Assembly: GCF_963666525.1 (NCBI RefSeq) | Contig: NZ_OY762905.1 | Coordinates: 4,481,001 to 4,545,000, forward strand | Source: an uncultured Cohaesibacter sp. | Lineage (GTDB): Bacteria > Pseudomonadota > Alphaproteobacteria > Rhizobiales > Cohaesibacteraceae | Length of the DNA: 64,000 nucleotides | Reading direction: 5' to 3' | Shown here: positions 44,520 to 53,424 of the stretch, in pieces | How positions within the stretch are numbered: position 1 is the stretch's first letter | How the letters are laid out: the number at the start of each line of letters is the position of its first letter | Translations under genes and position numbers: made by a program | The notes under the pieces: generated by a model | Database searches by the model: none | What the model saw: only the letters and a program-made list of their open reading frames with translations | What the model was told of the DNA's origin: nothing

Positions 44520-46115
44520 ATGGACGTAAAGCTCAAATTTTGCGGCGCCGCAGGCATCGTAACCGGTTCATGCTATCTGGTTCAGACGGCGGGACATAAA
44601 TTTCTTGTCGATTGCGGAATGTTCCAGGGAACCAAGGCAGTCCGGTCCCTCAATTACGACGGCTTCCCCTTCGAGCCAGCCGAGATTGATTTCGTGCTGT
44701 TGACCCATGCCCATATCGACCATTCCGGCCTGTTGCCAAAGCTCTACAAGCAGGGTTTTACGGGGCCGACCTACATGACCGAGCCGACCGTCGATTTGCT
44801 CGCAGCGATGCTGCCCGACAGTGGTCACATCCAGGAAATGGATGTGATGAACCTCAACAGGCGCAACACCCGTCGTGGCAAGCCCGAGATCGAGCCGATC
44901 TACACCCAGCAGGACGCCTATGAATGCCAGACCTATTTCAGATCCGTCCCCTCGGAGGAATGGATCGATATCGAAGGTATTCGGGCCAAATACTGGAATG
45001 CTGGTCACATTCTGGGTTCGGCCTCCATTGCTCTGGAAATCCCGTCCGATGATCCGAACGAAGAGAGCCTGCGGGTGCTGTTCTCCGGCGACCTCGGCCC
45101 AGATCACAAGCTCTTCTATCCGGACCCGGCGGCCGCTTCGGACTATGACTATGTCATCTCCGAGAGCACCTATGGCGGGCGCAATCGTCCGACCGTGACA
45201 CCAGAGCAGAAACGCCAGACTCTGCTGGAGGAAATTCAGCTAGGCCTCAAGGATAACGGCCTGTTGCTCATCCCGTCCTTTGCCGTGGAACGGACGCAGG
45301 AACTGCTGGCTGATATTCTGATCCTGCAGCACACAGGCCAATTGCAGGATGTGCCGATTTTCCTTGATAGTCCTCTGGCGATCAAGGCTACCGAAGTGTT
45401 CATCAAGCACGCGGGGGAACTGGAGGATGTCGGAGATTTCGTCAATAAGCTCGATACCTCTCGCATTCGCTTCACCGAGTCTGTGGAAGAGAGCAAGGGC
45501 CTCAACCGCATCAAGTCCGGCGCCATCATCATGGCGGGCAGCGGCATGTGCGATGCCGGTCGCATTCGTCACCACATCAAGAACCACATGTGGCGGACCA
45601 ACACGACGCTGCTGTTGGTGGGCTATCAGGCTGAAGGGTCTCTAGGTCGGCTGCTCGCCAACGGCGCTGAGAAGGTGCGTATTCAGGGCGAGGAAATCAG
45701 GATCCGTGGCAAGGTACGCCAGCTTGAAACCTATTCCGGTCACGCCGATGGTGATGAACTGATCGAGTGGATCCTCGAACGCCAGCCAATCCGCCACGGC
45801 CTGTTCCTCTGTCATGGCGAGCAGGAAGCCTCGGAAGCCTTGAAGGCGGCTCTGGTCGAGAAGGGGCTGCCGGAAAAGATGATCACGATTCCGGCCATTG
45901 ACGACGAAGTGAATCTGTCGGTCAAGGGCCTGGCAGAATACGCGCCAAACATCAAGCATCGTGTCCAGCAGTGCGATGTCTGTGGCTGGGACGCCCACAA
46001 CGAGTTTGCCGAATTGCAGATCGACCTCAAGGAGGCATTCGACAAACTGGCCGACGAAAAGTCTCGCAAGGCACTGGCGCGGCGTATCAAGCGTGCGCTG
46101 GAAGCTGCTGAATGA
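44520..46115 (+). CDS. MBL-fold RNA-specific ribonuclease (CPSF73/Int11 type)
   Basis: A 531-residue metallo-beta-lactamase with beta-CASP and RMMBL parts. The zinc motif is LLTHAHIDHSG; further ligands are in GHILGSASI and FSGDLGPD. The beta-CASP region runs from about 185 to 400 (VERTQELLADI, IIMAGSGMCDAGRIRHHI), and the RMMBL block is VRQLETYSGHADGDELIEW. These proteins act as ribonucleases in RNA processing. ATG 44520 follows GAGGAGAAAGGAAG. Confidence 0.9.
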   Translation: MDVKLKFCGAAGIVTGSCYLVQTAGHKFLVDCGMFQGTKAVRSLNYDGFPFEPAEIDFVLLTHAHIDHSGLLPKLYKQGFTGPTYMTEPTVDLLAAMLPDSGHIQEMDVMNLNRRNTRRGKPEIEPIYTQQDAYECQTYFRSVPSEEWIDIEGIRAKYWNAGHILGSASIALEIPSDDPNEESLRVLFSGDLGPDHKLFYPDPAAASDYDYVISESTYGGRNRPTVTPEQKRQTLLEEIQLGLKDNGLLLIPSFAVERTQELLADILILQHTGQLQDVPIFLDSPLAIKATEVFIKHAGELEDVGDFVNKLDTSRIRFTESVEESKGLNRIKSGAIIMAGSGMCDAGRIRHHIKNHMWRTNTTLLLVGYQAEGSLGRLLANGAEKVRIQGEEIRIRGKVRQLETYSGHADGDELIEWILERQPIRHGLFLCHGEQEASEALKAALVEKGLPEKMITIPAIDDEVNLSVKGLAEYAPNIKHRVQQCDVCGWDAHNEFAELQIDLKEAFDKLADEKSRKALARRIKRALEAAE

Positions 46116-46124
46116 CAATGACTT

Positions 46125-46160
46125 TTGCCCGGTGGCCGCGTGGCCATCGGGCAATTGTTT
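46125..46160 (+). terminator. Terminator after the MBL ribonuclease gene
   Basis: TTGCCCG / CGGGCAA with an inner GTGGCC/GGCCAT pairing, followed by TTGTTT, just after the stop codon and before the convergent phosphatase gene. Confidence 0.8.
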
Positions 46161-46187
46161 CTCGCCGTTGGCTGGCGTGAGCCGACC

Positions 46188-46844
46188 TCAGCTTGATTGC
46201 TTCACATAGTCCAGAAGCGCTGCATAGTCGGTAAAGCTGAAGGCGTGCGGCAACTCGGCAAGCGGCGTCTGCCGATAGCCTTCCTCATAGAGCGCGCACG
46301 CCACACCGGCGGCATCGGCTGTGGCTGCGTCCACTTCGCTGTCCCCGACAAACAGGCAGTCTGCAAGGTCAAACCCTTCATAACAGGCCCACAGGGGTTC
46401 CGGTGCCGGTTTGCGCTGAGAGAGGCTATCTCCACCGATCACCTTGCTGAAGAAGGGGGTGAAGTTGAGATCCTCAAGAATGATGCGGGTCGGTGCTTCC
46501 GGCTTGTTGGTGCAAAGGCCAAGGGTAATTCCCATATCTATAAAGGCCTCAAGGCACTCCCTCACTCCCGGGAAGGGTTGGGTGTTCTTGTCTTCAAGCA
46601 CCAGATCATAGAGCGCGAGATATTCCCCGTTGATGGCGCTGCGATTGGATTCATCGATCGGCAGTCCTGCGGCCTTGCAGATCTTGTCGACCAGAACCGG
46701 GATGCCATTGCCCACGAACGAACGCACCTGCGCCTGTTCCAGAGGCTTGCAACCATTTGCGGCAAGCAGTTTGTTGGCGGTGATGTGCAGATCAGGCACA
46801 CTGTCGACCAGAGTCCCGTCCAAATCGAATACAATTGCTTTCAT
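46188..46844 (-). CDS. gph: Phosphoglycolate phosphatase, HAD family
   Basis: A 218-residue HAD hydrolase. Motif I is VFDLDGTLVDSVPDL, motif II is GLCTNKPE, the lysine is in LSQRKPAPEPL and motif IV is CLFVGDSEVDAATADAAG. This matches Gph, which dephosphorylates 2-phosphoglycolate from DNA repair or photorespiration-like chemistry. Related HAD substrates are possible. ATG 46844 gives the canonical N-terminus. It is divergent from the second PhnM-like gene. Confidence 0.85.
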   Translation of the reverse strand: MKAIVFDLDGTLVDSVPDLHITANKLLAANGCKPLEQAQVRSFVGNGIPVLVDKICKAAGLPIDESNRSAINGEYLALYDLVLEDKNTQPFPGVRECLEAFIDMGITLGLCTNKPEAPTRIILEDLNFTPFFSKVIGGDSLSQRKPAPEPLWACYEGFDLADCLFVGDSEVDAATADAAGVACALYEEGYRQTPLAELPHAFSFTDYAALLDYVKQSS

Positions 46845-47147
46845 TCTGGTTTTTCCTTTTTTAGGGTCAAACCCCGGCTCTATCGGGCCAACCTGTTCAA
46901 GGGATAAAGGCTGGAGGGGGAGGATGCAATGCCGCTGGCGTGTCGCTGTGCGTTTTGCTCCGATTCCTTGGTGGAATCCGTGCGCGACGCATTGACCGCC
47001 GTCAGGCAAACATGTGCGGTGCAATCCCACTGTGGCCTATCTGTAATCAAAGTGACATCTTTGGGGTGTCCCTTGATCCTCTCGACCGGCTTGACATCCG
47101 GTTCCCGTCCCGTCGCATCATGTCGTTTCCCTTCAAGGATCAAATCC
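46845..47147. promoter_or_regulatory. gph / second phnM divergent region with Pho-box-like site
   Basis: No gene. At 47041-47058 CTGTAAT-CAAA-GTGACAT has the 7-4-7 layout of a Pho box (6/7 and 5/7 matches to CTGTCAT). It lies about 90 bases before the amidohydrolase start. Confidence 0.4.
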
Positions 47148-48362
47148 ATGCTCGAATTCACAATCGTCGGTGCCAAGGTCTTTCTGCCCGATCAGATCGT
47201 TGAAACCACGGTCACCGTCACCAATGGTGTCATCTCGGCTATCGGTGACACAGTAACGGGCAGGGAGATCGACGGCAGGGGACATCTGCTGGCCCCGGCT
47301 CTAATCGATATTCATGGTGATGCCTTCGAACGGCAATTGATGCCGCGCCCCAATGTGTTCTTTCCCATGGAGGCGGCCCTTCTGGAAACCGATCGGCAAC
47401 TGGCTTCGAACGGCATCGCCACGGCCTACCACGCCCTGTCAATCAGTTGGGAGCCGGGACTGCGCAGTGTTGAACGGGCGCGTGAAATGATCCGGGCCAT
47501 CATGACCCGGGCTGAGCGGTTGACCGTCGAAAACCGGATCCAGTTGCGATGGGAAACATTCTGCCTTGAGGGGATAGACCTCCTCAGGGAAACTCTGGAA
47601 GGACCGCTGACCCCATCGCTGGCATTCAATGACCACACCTCCATGGCCATGCTGCACCCGGACATGCCGCTGCAACGCCGCCCATTCGAACACTCGTCGC
47701 AGTTCCCGGTGGTGAACGCAGATGACTCCGCCTTTCGTGCCAAAATGGCCGGACGAGCCGAGCGCTCCGGCCTTTCCACCACCGACTATGCCGAGCTGCT
47801 CAAAGACCGCTGGCGGATGCGTCCACTCGTCAGGGACGCCATCTCAGAGGTGGGGCAGCTGGGACGCAGCAGGAATGCGCCAATGCTCAGCCATGATGAT
47901 ACACAGGACGAGACCCGCGACTTCTACCGCAGCCACGGCGCGACGATTTCAGAATTCCCGATGGCCGTGTCGGTTGCCGCCGTAGCCCAGGAGCGGGGCG
48001 ACATGGTGGCCTTTGGTGCTCCCAATGCGGTGCGCGGAGGCAGCCACCTTGGCGCGTCGCCCAATGCCGGAGACATGGTGGAAGCGGGGCTCTGCACCAT
48101 TCTGGCCTCGGACTACTACTATCCGGCGATGCTGGCCGCCGTGGCCCGTCTGGATGCTGAAAAGCGGTCTGATCGGCTGAGCCTGTGGAAGCTTGTCTCG
48201 ACCAATCCCGCAAGGGCCATGAAGCTTTATGACCGCGGCGATATCGCCATTGGCAGGCGAGCCGATCTGGTTCTTGTCGATTGGCCCGATGGCCATGTGC
48301 CCGCTGTCCGGCATACATGGGTTGCCGGTCGCACCGCCTATAGCGCCACCCCGCGGGGCTAG
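47148..48362 (+). CDS. Second PhnM-family amidohydrolase
   Basis: A 404-residue paralogue of PhnM outside the phn cluster. Shared blocks are DIHGDAFERQLMPRP, FNDHTSMAM, LSHDDTQDETRDFY, GAPNAVRGGSHLGASPNAGD and LASDYYYPAML. The first metal motif reads HGDAFERQ where the cluster PhnM has HTDHVEGH, so it belongs to another branch. It could be a second ribose-phosphonate triphosphate diphosphatase or act on a related substrate. ATG 47148 has AAGGAT upstream. Confidence 0.87.
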   Translation: MLEFTIVGAKVFLPDQIVETTVTVTNGVISAIGDTVTGREIDGRGHLLAPALIDIHGDAFERQLMPRPNVFFPMEAALLETDRQLASNGIATAYHALSISWEPGLRSVERAREMIRAIMTRAERLTVENRIQLRWETFCLEGIDLLRETLEGPLTPSLAFNDHTSMAMLHPDMPLQRRPFEHSSQFPVVNADDSAFRAKMAGRAERSGLSTTDYAELLKDRWRMRPLVRDAISEVGQLGRSRNAPMLSHDDTQDETRDFYRSHGATISEFPMAVSVAAVAQERGDMVAFGAPNAVRGGSHLGASPNAGDMVEAGLCTILASDYYYPAMLAAVARLDAEKRSDRLSLWKLVSTNPARAMKLYDRGDIAIGRRADLVLVDWPDGHVPAVRHTWVAGRTAYSATPRG

Positions 48363-48494
48363 GCCGGAAAAGGAGAGAGGGAGGCCTTTTCAGCCTGAGG
48401 TCCGGACCCGATCCGAACCGCGCTTTTGGACGCGCGACCGGCTAGACGTGTTGCTTTCGCTCCAGCCCGAAGGGAATGATAGATCGGTTCGACT

Positions 48495-48755
48495 TCATTG
48501 GTCCCGCCGCTCGACCTGATCCGGGTCGGCAGTGATCGGCCGGTAGATCTCGACCCGGTCACCATCTTCCAGCACCTTGTTGAGCTTGGCGATGCGTCCG
48601 AATATGCCGACCTTCTGCGTCTTGAGATCGATGTCGGGGAACTGGTTGAGCACGCCGGAGCGGTGAATGGCTTCCTCTATGGTGCAGCCATCAGGCATTT
48701 CCATCCGTAGCCAGACCTTGTGCGTGGGAGTGACATAGGCAACGCCGATATTCAT
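48495..48755 (-). CDS. rnfH: RnfH-family protein
   Basis: An 86-residue ubiquitin-fold protein (UPF0125/RnfH) with the blocks VAYVTPTHKVWLRMEMPDGCTIEEAIHRSGVL, VGIFGRIAKLNKVLEDGDRVEIYRPI and a basic C-terminus. It is the last gene of the rnf operon, a position known from Rhodobacter; its role in the complex is unclear. Follows rnfE by 11 bases. Confidence 0.9.
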   Translation of the reverse strand: MNIGVAYVTPTHKVWLRMEMPDGCTIEEAIHRSGVLNQFPDIDLKTQKVGIFGRIAKLNKVLEDGDRVEIYRPITADPDQVERRDQ

Positions 48756-48766
48756 GAAGGTCTCTC

Positions 48767-49462
48767 CTATATCGTGATGTGTTCGCCGATGAGGTCAGTC
48801 TCGTCCTGCCGGGCCTTGCGGGCTTTTTCAAACTGGTTGTCGATCATCCGCTTGCCGACGAGGATGAGGCTCAGCATGATGAACCCGCCCGGTGGCAGGA
48901 TGAAGATGAGAAAGCCGGGGTAATCCGGAATGACGGTCACTTCCAGAAAGCTGAAGGCCGGTCCGAGCAACAGCGAGGCACCTGAAAAGAGGGTGCCGGA
49001 CCCCACAATCTCGCGCACCGCGCCGAGCAGGACAAGGGCAAGGGTGAAACCCACCCCCATCATCAGACCATCAAGCACCGAGGGCAGGATACGTGCCTTG
49101 GAGGCAAAGCTCTCAGCACGGCCGAGAATGGCACAGTTGGTGACGATCAGCGGAATGAACAGGCCGAGGATCTTGTAGAGGTCATGCAGATAGGCATTCA
49201 TGTAGAGATCGACTATCGTCACCAGCCCGGCGATGATCAGCACATAGGCGGGAATGCGGATTTCCGGCTCGATGAAATTGCGCAAGAGGGAGATGAGCAG
49301 GCCCGAGGCCACCAGCACGGCAGTGGTGGCCAACCCCAGACCAAGGCCGTTGGTGGCGGTGCCGGTAACGGCCAGCATCGGGCAGAGCGCCAGCGTTTGC
49401 GAAAACAGGATCGTATTGGTCCAGAGGCCCTCGAGAGTGATCTCGCGATAGCTTTTTGTCAT
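48767..49462 (-). CDS. rnfE: Rnf electron transport complex subunit RnfE
   Basis: A 231-residue integral membrane subunit of the Rnf complex with about six helices. Its paired sequence with RnfA is typical: SQTLALCPMLAVT, VTNCAILGRAESFAS and PPGGFIMLSLIL. The two subunits share a membrane Fe-S cluster with Cys from each (TLALCP and VTNCAI here). ATG 49462 overlaps the rnfG stop. Confidence 0.94.
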   Translation of the reverse strand: MTKSYREITLEGLWTNTILFSQTLALCPMLAVTGTATNGLGLGLATTAVLVASGLLISLLRNFIEPEIRIPAYVLIIAGLVTIVDLYMNAYLHDLYKILGLFIPLIVTNCAILGRAESFASKARILPSVLDGLMMGVGFTLALVLLGAVREIVGSGTLFSGASLLLGPAFSFLEVTVIPDYPGFLIFILPPGGFIMLSLILVGKRMIDNQFEKARKARQDETDLIGEHITI

Positions 49463-50184
49463 GATCGGTTTCCTTTGCATGACCCGTCAGGGCAGGTGAG
49501 GATCTCGTCCTTGTGGGCCTTGAAGAATTCCAGCCCGCTACGCACAGAAAGCACCACTGCGCGCGGGGTGATGGTCGCCCCTGACAGCTGGTCGAAATAG
49601 CCCCCGTCCTTCTTGACCTTCCACTGGGCCTCGGAGGGTTCAGCGAGCGAGCGCCCGGAAAACTGCTTGATCCAGTCGCCGCGCTTGGATTCGATCCGGT
49701 CGCCAAGTCCCGGTGTTTCGGTGTGTTGCAGCACCTCGACGCCAAGCAGGGCACCGTTCGGATCCACCCCGATGATCGACAGGATCGGCCCGCCATATCC
49801 CACTGCGCTGACCTGATAGGCAACAGCTGTCAGTGTTCCCTGCCGGTAGGCGGGATAGACGGTGCGGGCGCCATTCGTGTCCTTGATGGCAAAGGCGTCG
49901 TGGACCAAGTCATTGTCATGCAGGCTTGCTGGGATGACCAGCGCCAGAGAGGATTGCAGATCTTCCTTTTGCCTCAGGGCAATCGGGTCCAGCGTCGCCA
50001 TGTAGCTGGAGGCAAGGATAAGGGCCGAGATCAGGCAGAAGCCGCCCAGAACCGTTGCCAGATAGGCCGGATTGTCGTGATACCTGAGATAGAGCGCCTT
50101 GATCCTGCCGCCAATCGTATCTCCAGCGTCTGGTTGGCCTTGTGGTGCTCCGAGGGCATCGGCGTTCAATTCGCTCCCGCTCAT
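49459..50184 (-). CDS. rnfG: Rnf complex subunit RnfG (covalent FMN)
   Basis: A 241-residue subunit with one membrane helix (about residues 43-65) and a periplasmic FMN-binding domain. The flavinylation motif is SGAT in DQLSGATITPRAV, where FMN is attached to Thr. GLGDRIESKRGDWIKQFSGRSL is also typical. The start at 50184 overlaps the rnfD stop by four bases. Confidence 0.93.
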   Translation of the reverse strand: MSGSELNADALGAPQGQPDAGDTIGGRIKALYLRYHDNPAYLATVLGGFCLISALILASSYMATLDPIALRQKEDLQSSLALVIPASLHDNDLVHDAFAIKDTNGARTVYPAYRQGTLTAVAYQVSAVGYGGPILSIIGVDPNGALLGVEVLQHTETPGLGDRIESKRGDWIKQFSGRSLAEPSEAQWKVKKDGGYFDQLSGATITPRAVVLSVRSGLEFFKAHKDEILTCPDGSCKGNRS

Positions 50185-51272
50185 CGTGCCTCTCCCTTCC
50201 TGGTTTCCTTGAGCTTGATCGGGTCGCCCTTGCGGGTTCGGCCATAGATGCGTGGCTTGATATAGGTGTCGATCAGAGGCACCGTGGCGTTCATCAGAAG
50301 GATCGCGAAGGCCACGCCCTCCGGATAGGCTGCCCATGTCCGGATGATGAAGGTCAGGGTGCCGACACCAGCCCCGAAGATGATCTTGCCCAGAGGCGAG
50401 CCGGGGGCAGTGACATAGTCGGTCGCGATGAAGAAAACGGCAAAGGCGAAGGTGCCCGAGACCAGATGCACCAGCGGGCTGGCAAAGTGGGCAGGATCGA
50501 GAAAATGGGCAAGGCCGGAGAGGGCACACATGGCCCCGATCATTGCCACGGGAATGTGCCAGGTGATGATGCGGGTGGCCAACAGGAACAGGCCGCCGAT
50601 CAGTGCCAGAATGGCTGATGTTTCACCCATCGAGCCCGGAGCGAAACCAATGACCATGTTCCTGAGGTCGAACGATTGGGCAAGGATCTGTTGCAACACC
50701 TCGCCGCGCCCGAGCTCGGTCTTGATCGTGCCGAGCAGCGAGGCGCTGGTGATGGCATCAATCTCCGGATGGCCGCCGAAGGTGATTGCCAGTCCGCGAA
50801 TGAAATCGGGCGCTGCGCCGCTATAGATCGGCTGGGGTCCCAGAAACTGGGTCATCTGGATTGGGAAGGAAATGAGCAGCACCGTACGGGCCACCATCGC
50901 CGGGTTGAAGACATTCTGCCCGAGGCCGCCAAAGGCCTGCTTGGCCAGCATGATGGCAATCAACGAGCCAACGGCCCCAATCCACCAGGGCGCCCAAGGT
51001 GGCAGGGTCATGGCCAACAGCCAGCCGGTCAGGATGCCCGAGCCATCGAGCAGGTGGAGTTTCACCGGTTTGCCCGCCAACTTGAGGCACAAGGCCTCGG
51101 CGATGAGGGACGCCGCCACCGTAACCAGAAACAGATAGATCGAAGGCCAGCCAAACTGGACAAAGCCGAACAGGGTGGAGGGCAGCAGTGCCACCATGAC
51201 GAGCCCCATGGTGCGGGAAACACTGGCTCCCGAGTGGGAAAACGGTCCGGCTGTGATATTGACGTCACTCAT
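50181..51272 (-). CDS. rnfD: Rnf complex subunit RnfD
   Basis: A 363-residue membrane subunit with 9-10 helices. Family blocks are LDGSGILTGWLLAMTLPPWAPWWIGAVGSLIAI, AFGGLGQNVFNPAM and FAFAVFFIATDYVTAPGSPLGKIIFGAGVG. The flavinylation region reads DAITSASLLG (residues 172-181), with Ser178 at the place usually held by the FMN-carrying Thr. The start overlaps the rnfC stop (ATGA). Confidence 0.93.
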   Translation of the reverse strand: MSDVNITAGPFSHSGASVSRTMGLVMVALLPSTLFGFVQFGWPSIYLFLVTVAASLIAEALCLKLAGKPVKLHLLDGSGILTGWLLAMTLPPWAPWWIGAVGSLIAIMLAKQAFGGLGQNVFNPAMVARTVLLISFPIQMTQFLGPQPIYSGAAPDFIRGLAITFGGHPEIDAITSASLLGTIKTELGRGEVLQQILAQSFDLRNMVIGFAPGSMGETSAILALIGGLFLLATRIITWHIPVAMIGAMCALSGLAHFLDPAHFASPLVHLVSGTFAFAVFFIATDYVTAPGSPLGKIIFGAGVGTLTFIIRTWAAYPEGVAFAILLMNATVPLIDTYIKPRIYGRTRKGDPIKLKETRKGEAR

Positions 51273-52825
51273 GCATTCGCCCTTGCTTTGTGATGGTCCG
51301 GTTCGGAGATGACATCCTCTGTCATAACTCCGGCCACACCCTCTGATCCCATGGTTGCCTCCTCCTGTTCCTCCTTGCGCTTCTTGGCTTCCCGTTCAGC
51401 CTTCATGCGTGCCATCGCAGCCTGCTTTTCCTTCTTGATCTTCTCCATGCGAGCGTCGTGGAACTGCACCAGCCGCTTGGTCTCCTCCTGCTTGTGGGCG
51501 GCGCGCTGCTTGGCGGTGAGGCTGCCTTTGGCATAGTTGAAATACTGCACCAGCGGGATGTTGGCCGGGCAGACAAAGGAGCAGGAGCCGCAGGCGATGC
51601 AATCCCTGAGGCCGATATCAACCGCACTCTCCAGCTCATCTGCCTTGATACGGGCCGCCATTTCATAGGGCATCAACCCGCAGGGGCAGGCGGCAACACA
51701 GGAGGTGCAGCGAATGCAGGGCATGATCGGCTTTTGCGAGGTCTCCTTGCGTCCCAGCGCCAGAATGCCATTCGAGCCCTTGACGACCGGTGCGCGGGTG
51801 CTGGAAACAGGGTCGCCCATCATCGAGCCACCCAGCAGCAGTTTTTCCGGCTCATCAATGAAGCCGCCGCAATGCTCGATGATGTGGGAGATCGGGGTGC
51901 CGATCGGCACCTCGAAATTACCCTTTCGCCGGATCATTTCGCCGCTGACGGTCACTATGCGGGAAATGAGCGGGCGGCCAAACCGGACGGCCTGCTGGAT
52001 GGCATAGGTGGTGGCGACATTCTGCACGATCACGCCAACGTCGGCGGTCAGCGCCCGCGCAGGAACCTCCTGTCCGGTGAGAATCTGCACCAGATGCTTG
52101 GCAAAACCGGTCGGGTAGCGGGTCGGCACCTCCACGACCTTGATGTCGTAGCGGTTCTGCTCCTGCGCTTCCCTTTTGAGCGCCTTGATGGCATCAGGCT
52201 TGTTTTTCTCCACGCCAATCAGCGCCTTGGTGACACCAATGGTGTGACAGATGATGGCAACGCCATCGAGAATTTCGGCTGCCCGTTCGCGCATCAGGCG
52301 ATCATCGCAGGTGATGTAGGGTTCGCACTCGGCCGCATTGATCACCAGCGTATGCAGCGGTCCTCGGGTGCGCAGGTTGAGTTTGACAGCCGCCGGGAAG
52401 GCCGCGCCGCCAAGGCCCACGACACCGGCCTCGGCCACACGCCGGGCAATCTCGTCCGGTTCGGTTGCAAACGGATCGAGGGGCGGCGGCAGGTCTCCCC
52501 ATTCGTCCTTTCCATCAGGTCTGAGCGTGATGGTCGGTTCTGGCAGGCCCGAGGCATGCGGCGCGACAAAGCGGCCGATGGCGATGACCCGACCAGAGGT
52601 TGGGGCATGAATGGTGGCTGACACCGATCCGCGGGAAAGCGCCAACACCTGTCCCTTCTTGACCGTATCGCCTTTTTCGACGATCGGATTGGCAGGCGCC
52701 CCTGTGTGCTGCTTCAGGGGAATGCGCATCAGGGTCGGCAGCGGGATCTGTTCGATCTTTTCGTTCTCGGCCAGTTCCTTGCGCCCGTCGGGGTGAATGC
52801 CCCCTTTGATCTTGAATAGTCTCAT
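51269..52825 (-). CDS. rnfC: Rnf complex subunit RnfC (NADH/ferredoxin side)
   Basis: A 518-residue subunit. The N-terminal RnfC barrel-sandwich (GGIHPDGRKELAENEKIEQIPLP) is followed by the NADH/FMN-binding region (VVGLGGAAFPAAVKLNLR, INAAECEPYITCDDRLM) and an SLBB region. Two 4Fe-4S motifs, CIRCTSCVAACPCGL and CIACGSCSFVCP, lie near 372-420. The C-terminal tail is a charged KE-rich coiled segment. It links cytoplasmic NADH to ferredoxin reduction. Confidence 0.95.
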   Translation of the reverse strand: MRLFKIKGGIHPDGRKELAENEKIEQIPLPTLMRIPLKQHTGAPANPIVEKGDTVKKGQVLALSRGSVSATIHAPTSGRVIAIGRFVAPHASGLPEPTITLRPDGKDEWGDLPPPLDPFATEPDEIARRVAEAGVVGLGGAAFPAAVKLNLRTRGPLHTLVINAAECEPYITCDDRLMRERAAEILDGVAIICHTIGVTKALIGVEKNKPDAIKALKREAQEQNRYDIKVVEVPTRYPTGFAKHLVQILTGQEVPARALTADVGVIVQNVATTYAIQQAVRFGRPLISRIVTVSGEMIRRKGNFEVPIGTPISHIIEHCGGFIDEPEKLLLGGSMMGDPVSSTRAPVVKGSNGILALGRKETSQKPIMPCIRCTSCVAACPCGLMPYEMAARIKADELESAVDIGLRDCIACGSCSFVCPANIPLVQYFNYAKGSLTAKQRAAHKQEETKRLVQFHDARMEKIKKEKQAAMARMKAEREAKKRKEEQEEATMGSEGVAGVMTEDVISEPDHHKARANA

Positions 52826-52837
52826 TGGGTCAATCCA

Positions 52838-53374
52838 TCAACTTGCCAGAGAGAGTTCTGGTTTTGGCCAGTGCCAGGTTTGGATGGTCGCGGTTTCCTT
52901 GCGCATGGTAATGGCCCCGGTCGGGCAGACCTCGGCGCAATTCTCACAACCGGTGCAGGCGTCATCGACGACACCGTGGATCTGTTTGGATGCCCCCACG
53001 ATGGCATCCGTCGGGCAGCGCTTGGCGCATTTGGTGCAGCCGATGCAGAGGTCTTCAAAGACAAAGGCAATCATCGGCCCGGTGTCCTTCATGGCCGACA
53101 GATCGGCCTCAACTCCGAGCTTTTCCGCCAGAGCCGCAGCAAGCGTCTTGCCTCCGGGTGGGCACAGGGTCACGTTGGCGCTGTGCTCGGCCAGCGCGTT
53201 GGCGGCATCAGAACAGCCCAGAAAGCCGCATTGGCCGCAGTTGGATCCCGGCAGAAGCTCCTCTATTTCCCCGGCGATGGGATTGCCTTCGACGCGCAGG
53301 TAATGCGCAGCCAGCCCGAGACCTCCGCCCAGAAGCACCCCCAAAGCCAGAAGAGCACCCATTGCTGCCAACAT
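52838..53374 (-). CDS. rnfB: Rnf complex subunit RnfB (ferredoxin-like)
   Basis: A 178-residue subunit with an N-terminal membrane anchor, a Fe-S domain of the four-Cys type (GSNCGQCGFLGC, then CPPGG) and two 4Fe-4S motifs, CIGCTKCAKRCP and CTGCENCAEVCP. It passes electrons towards ferredoxin. Start at 53374 with AGAGGA upstream. Confidence 0.95.
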   Translation of the reverse strand: MLAAMGALLALGVLLGGGLGLAAHYLRVEGNPIAGEIEELLPGSNCGQCGFLGCSDAANALAEHSANVTLCPPGGKTLAAALAEKLGVEADLSAMKDTGPMIAFVFEDLCIGCTKCAKRCPTDAIVGASKQIHGVVDDACTGCENCAEVCPTGAITMRKETATIQTWHWPKPELSLAS

Positions 53375-53424
53375 GTCAAAATCCTCTTGTTGCTTGTTGT
53401 CTGTTGCGAATGCAGGCCTTGCGG

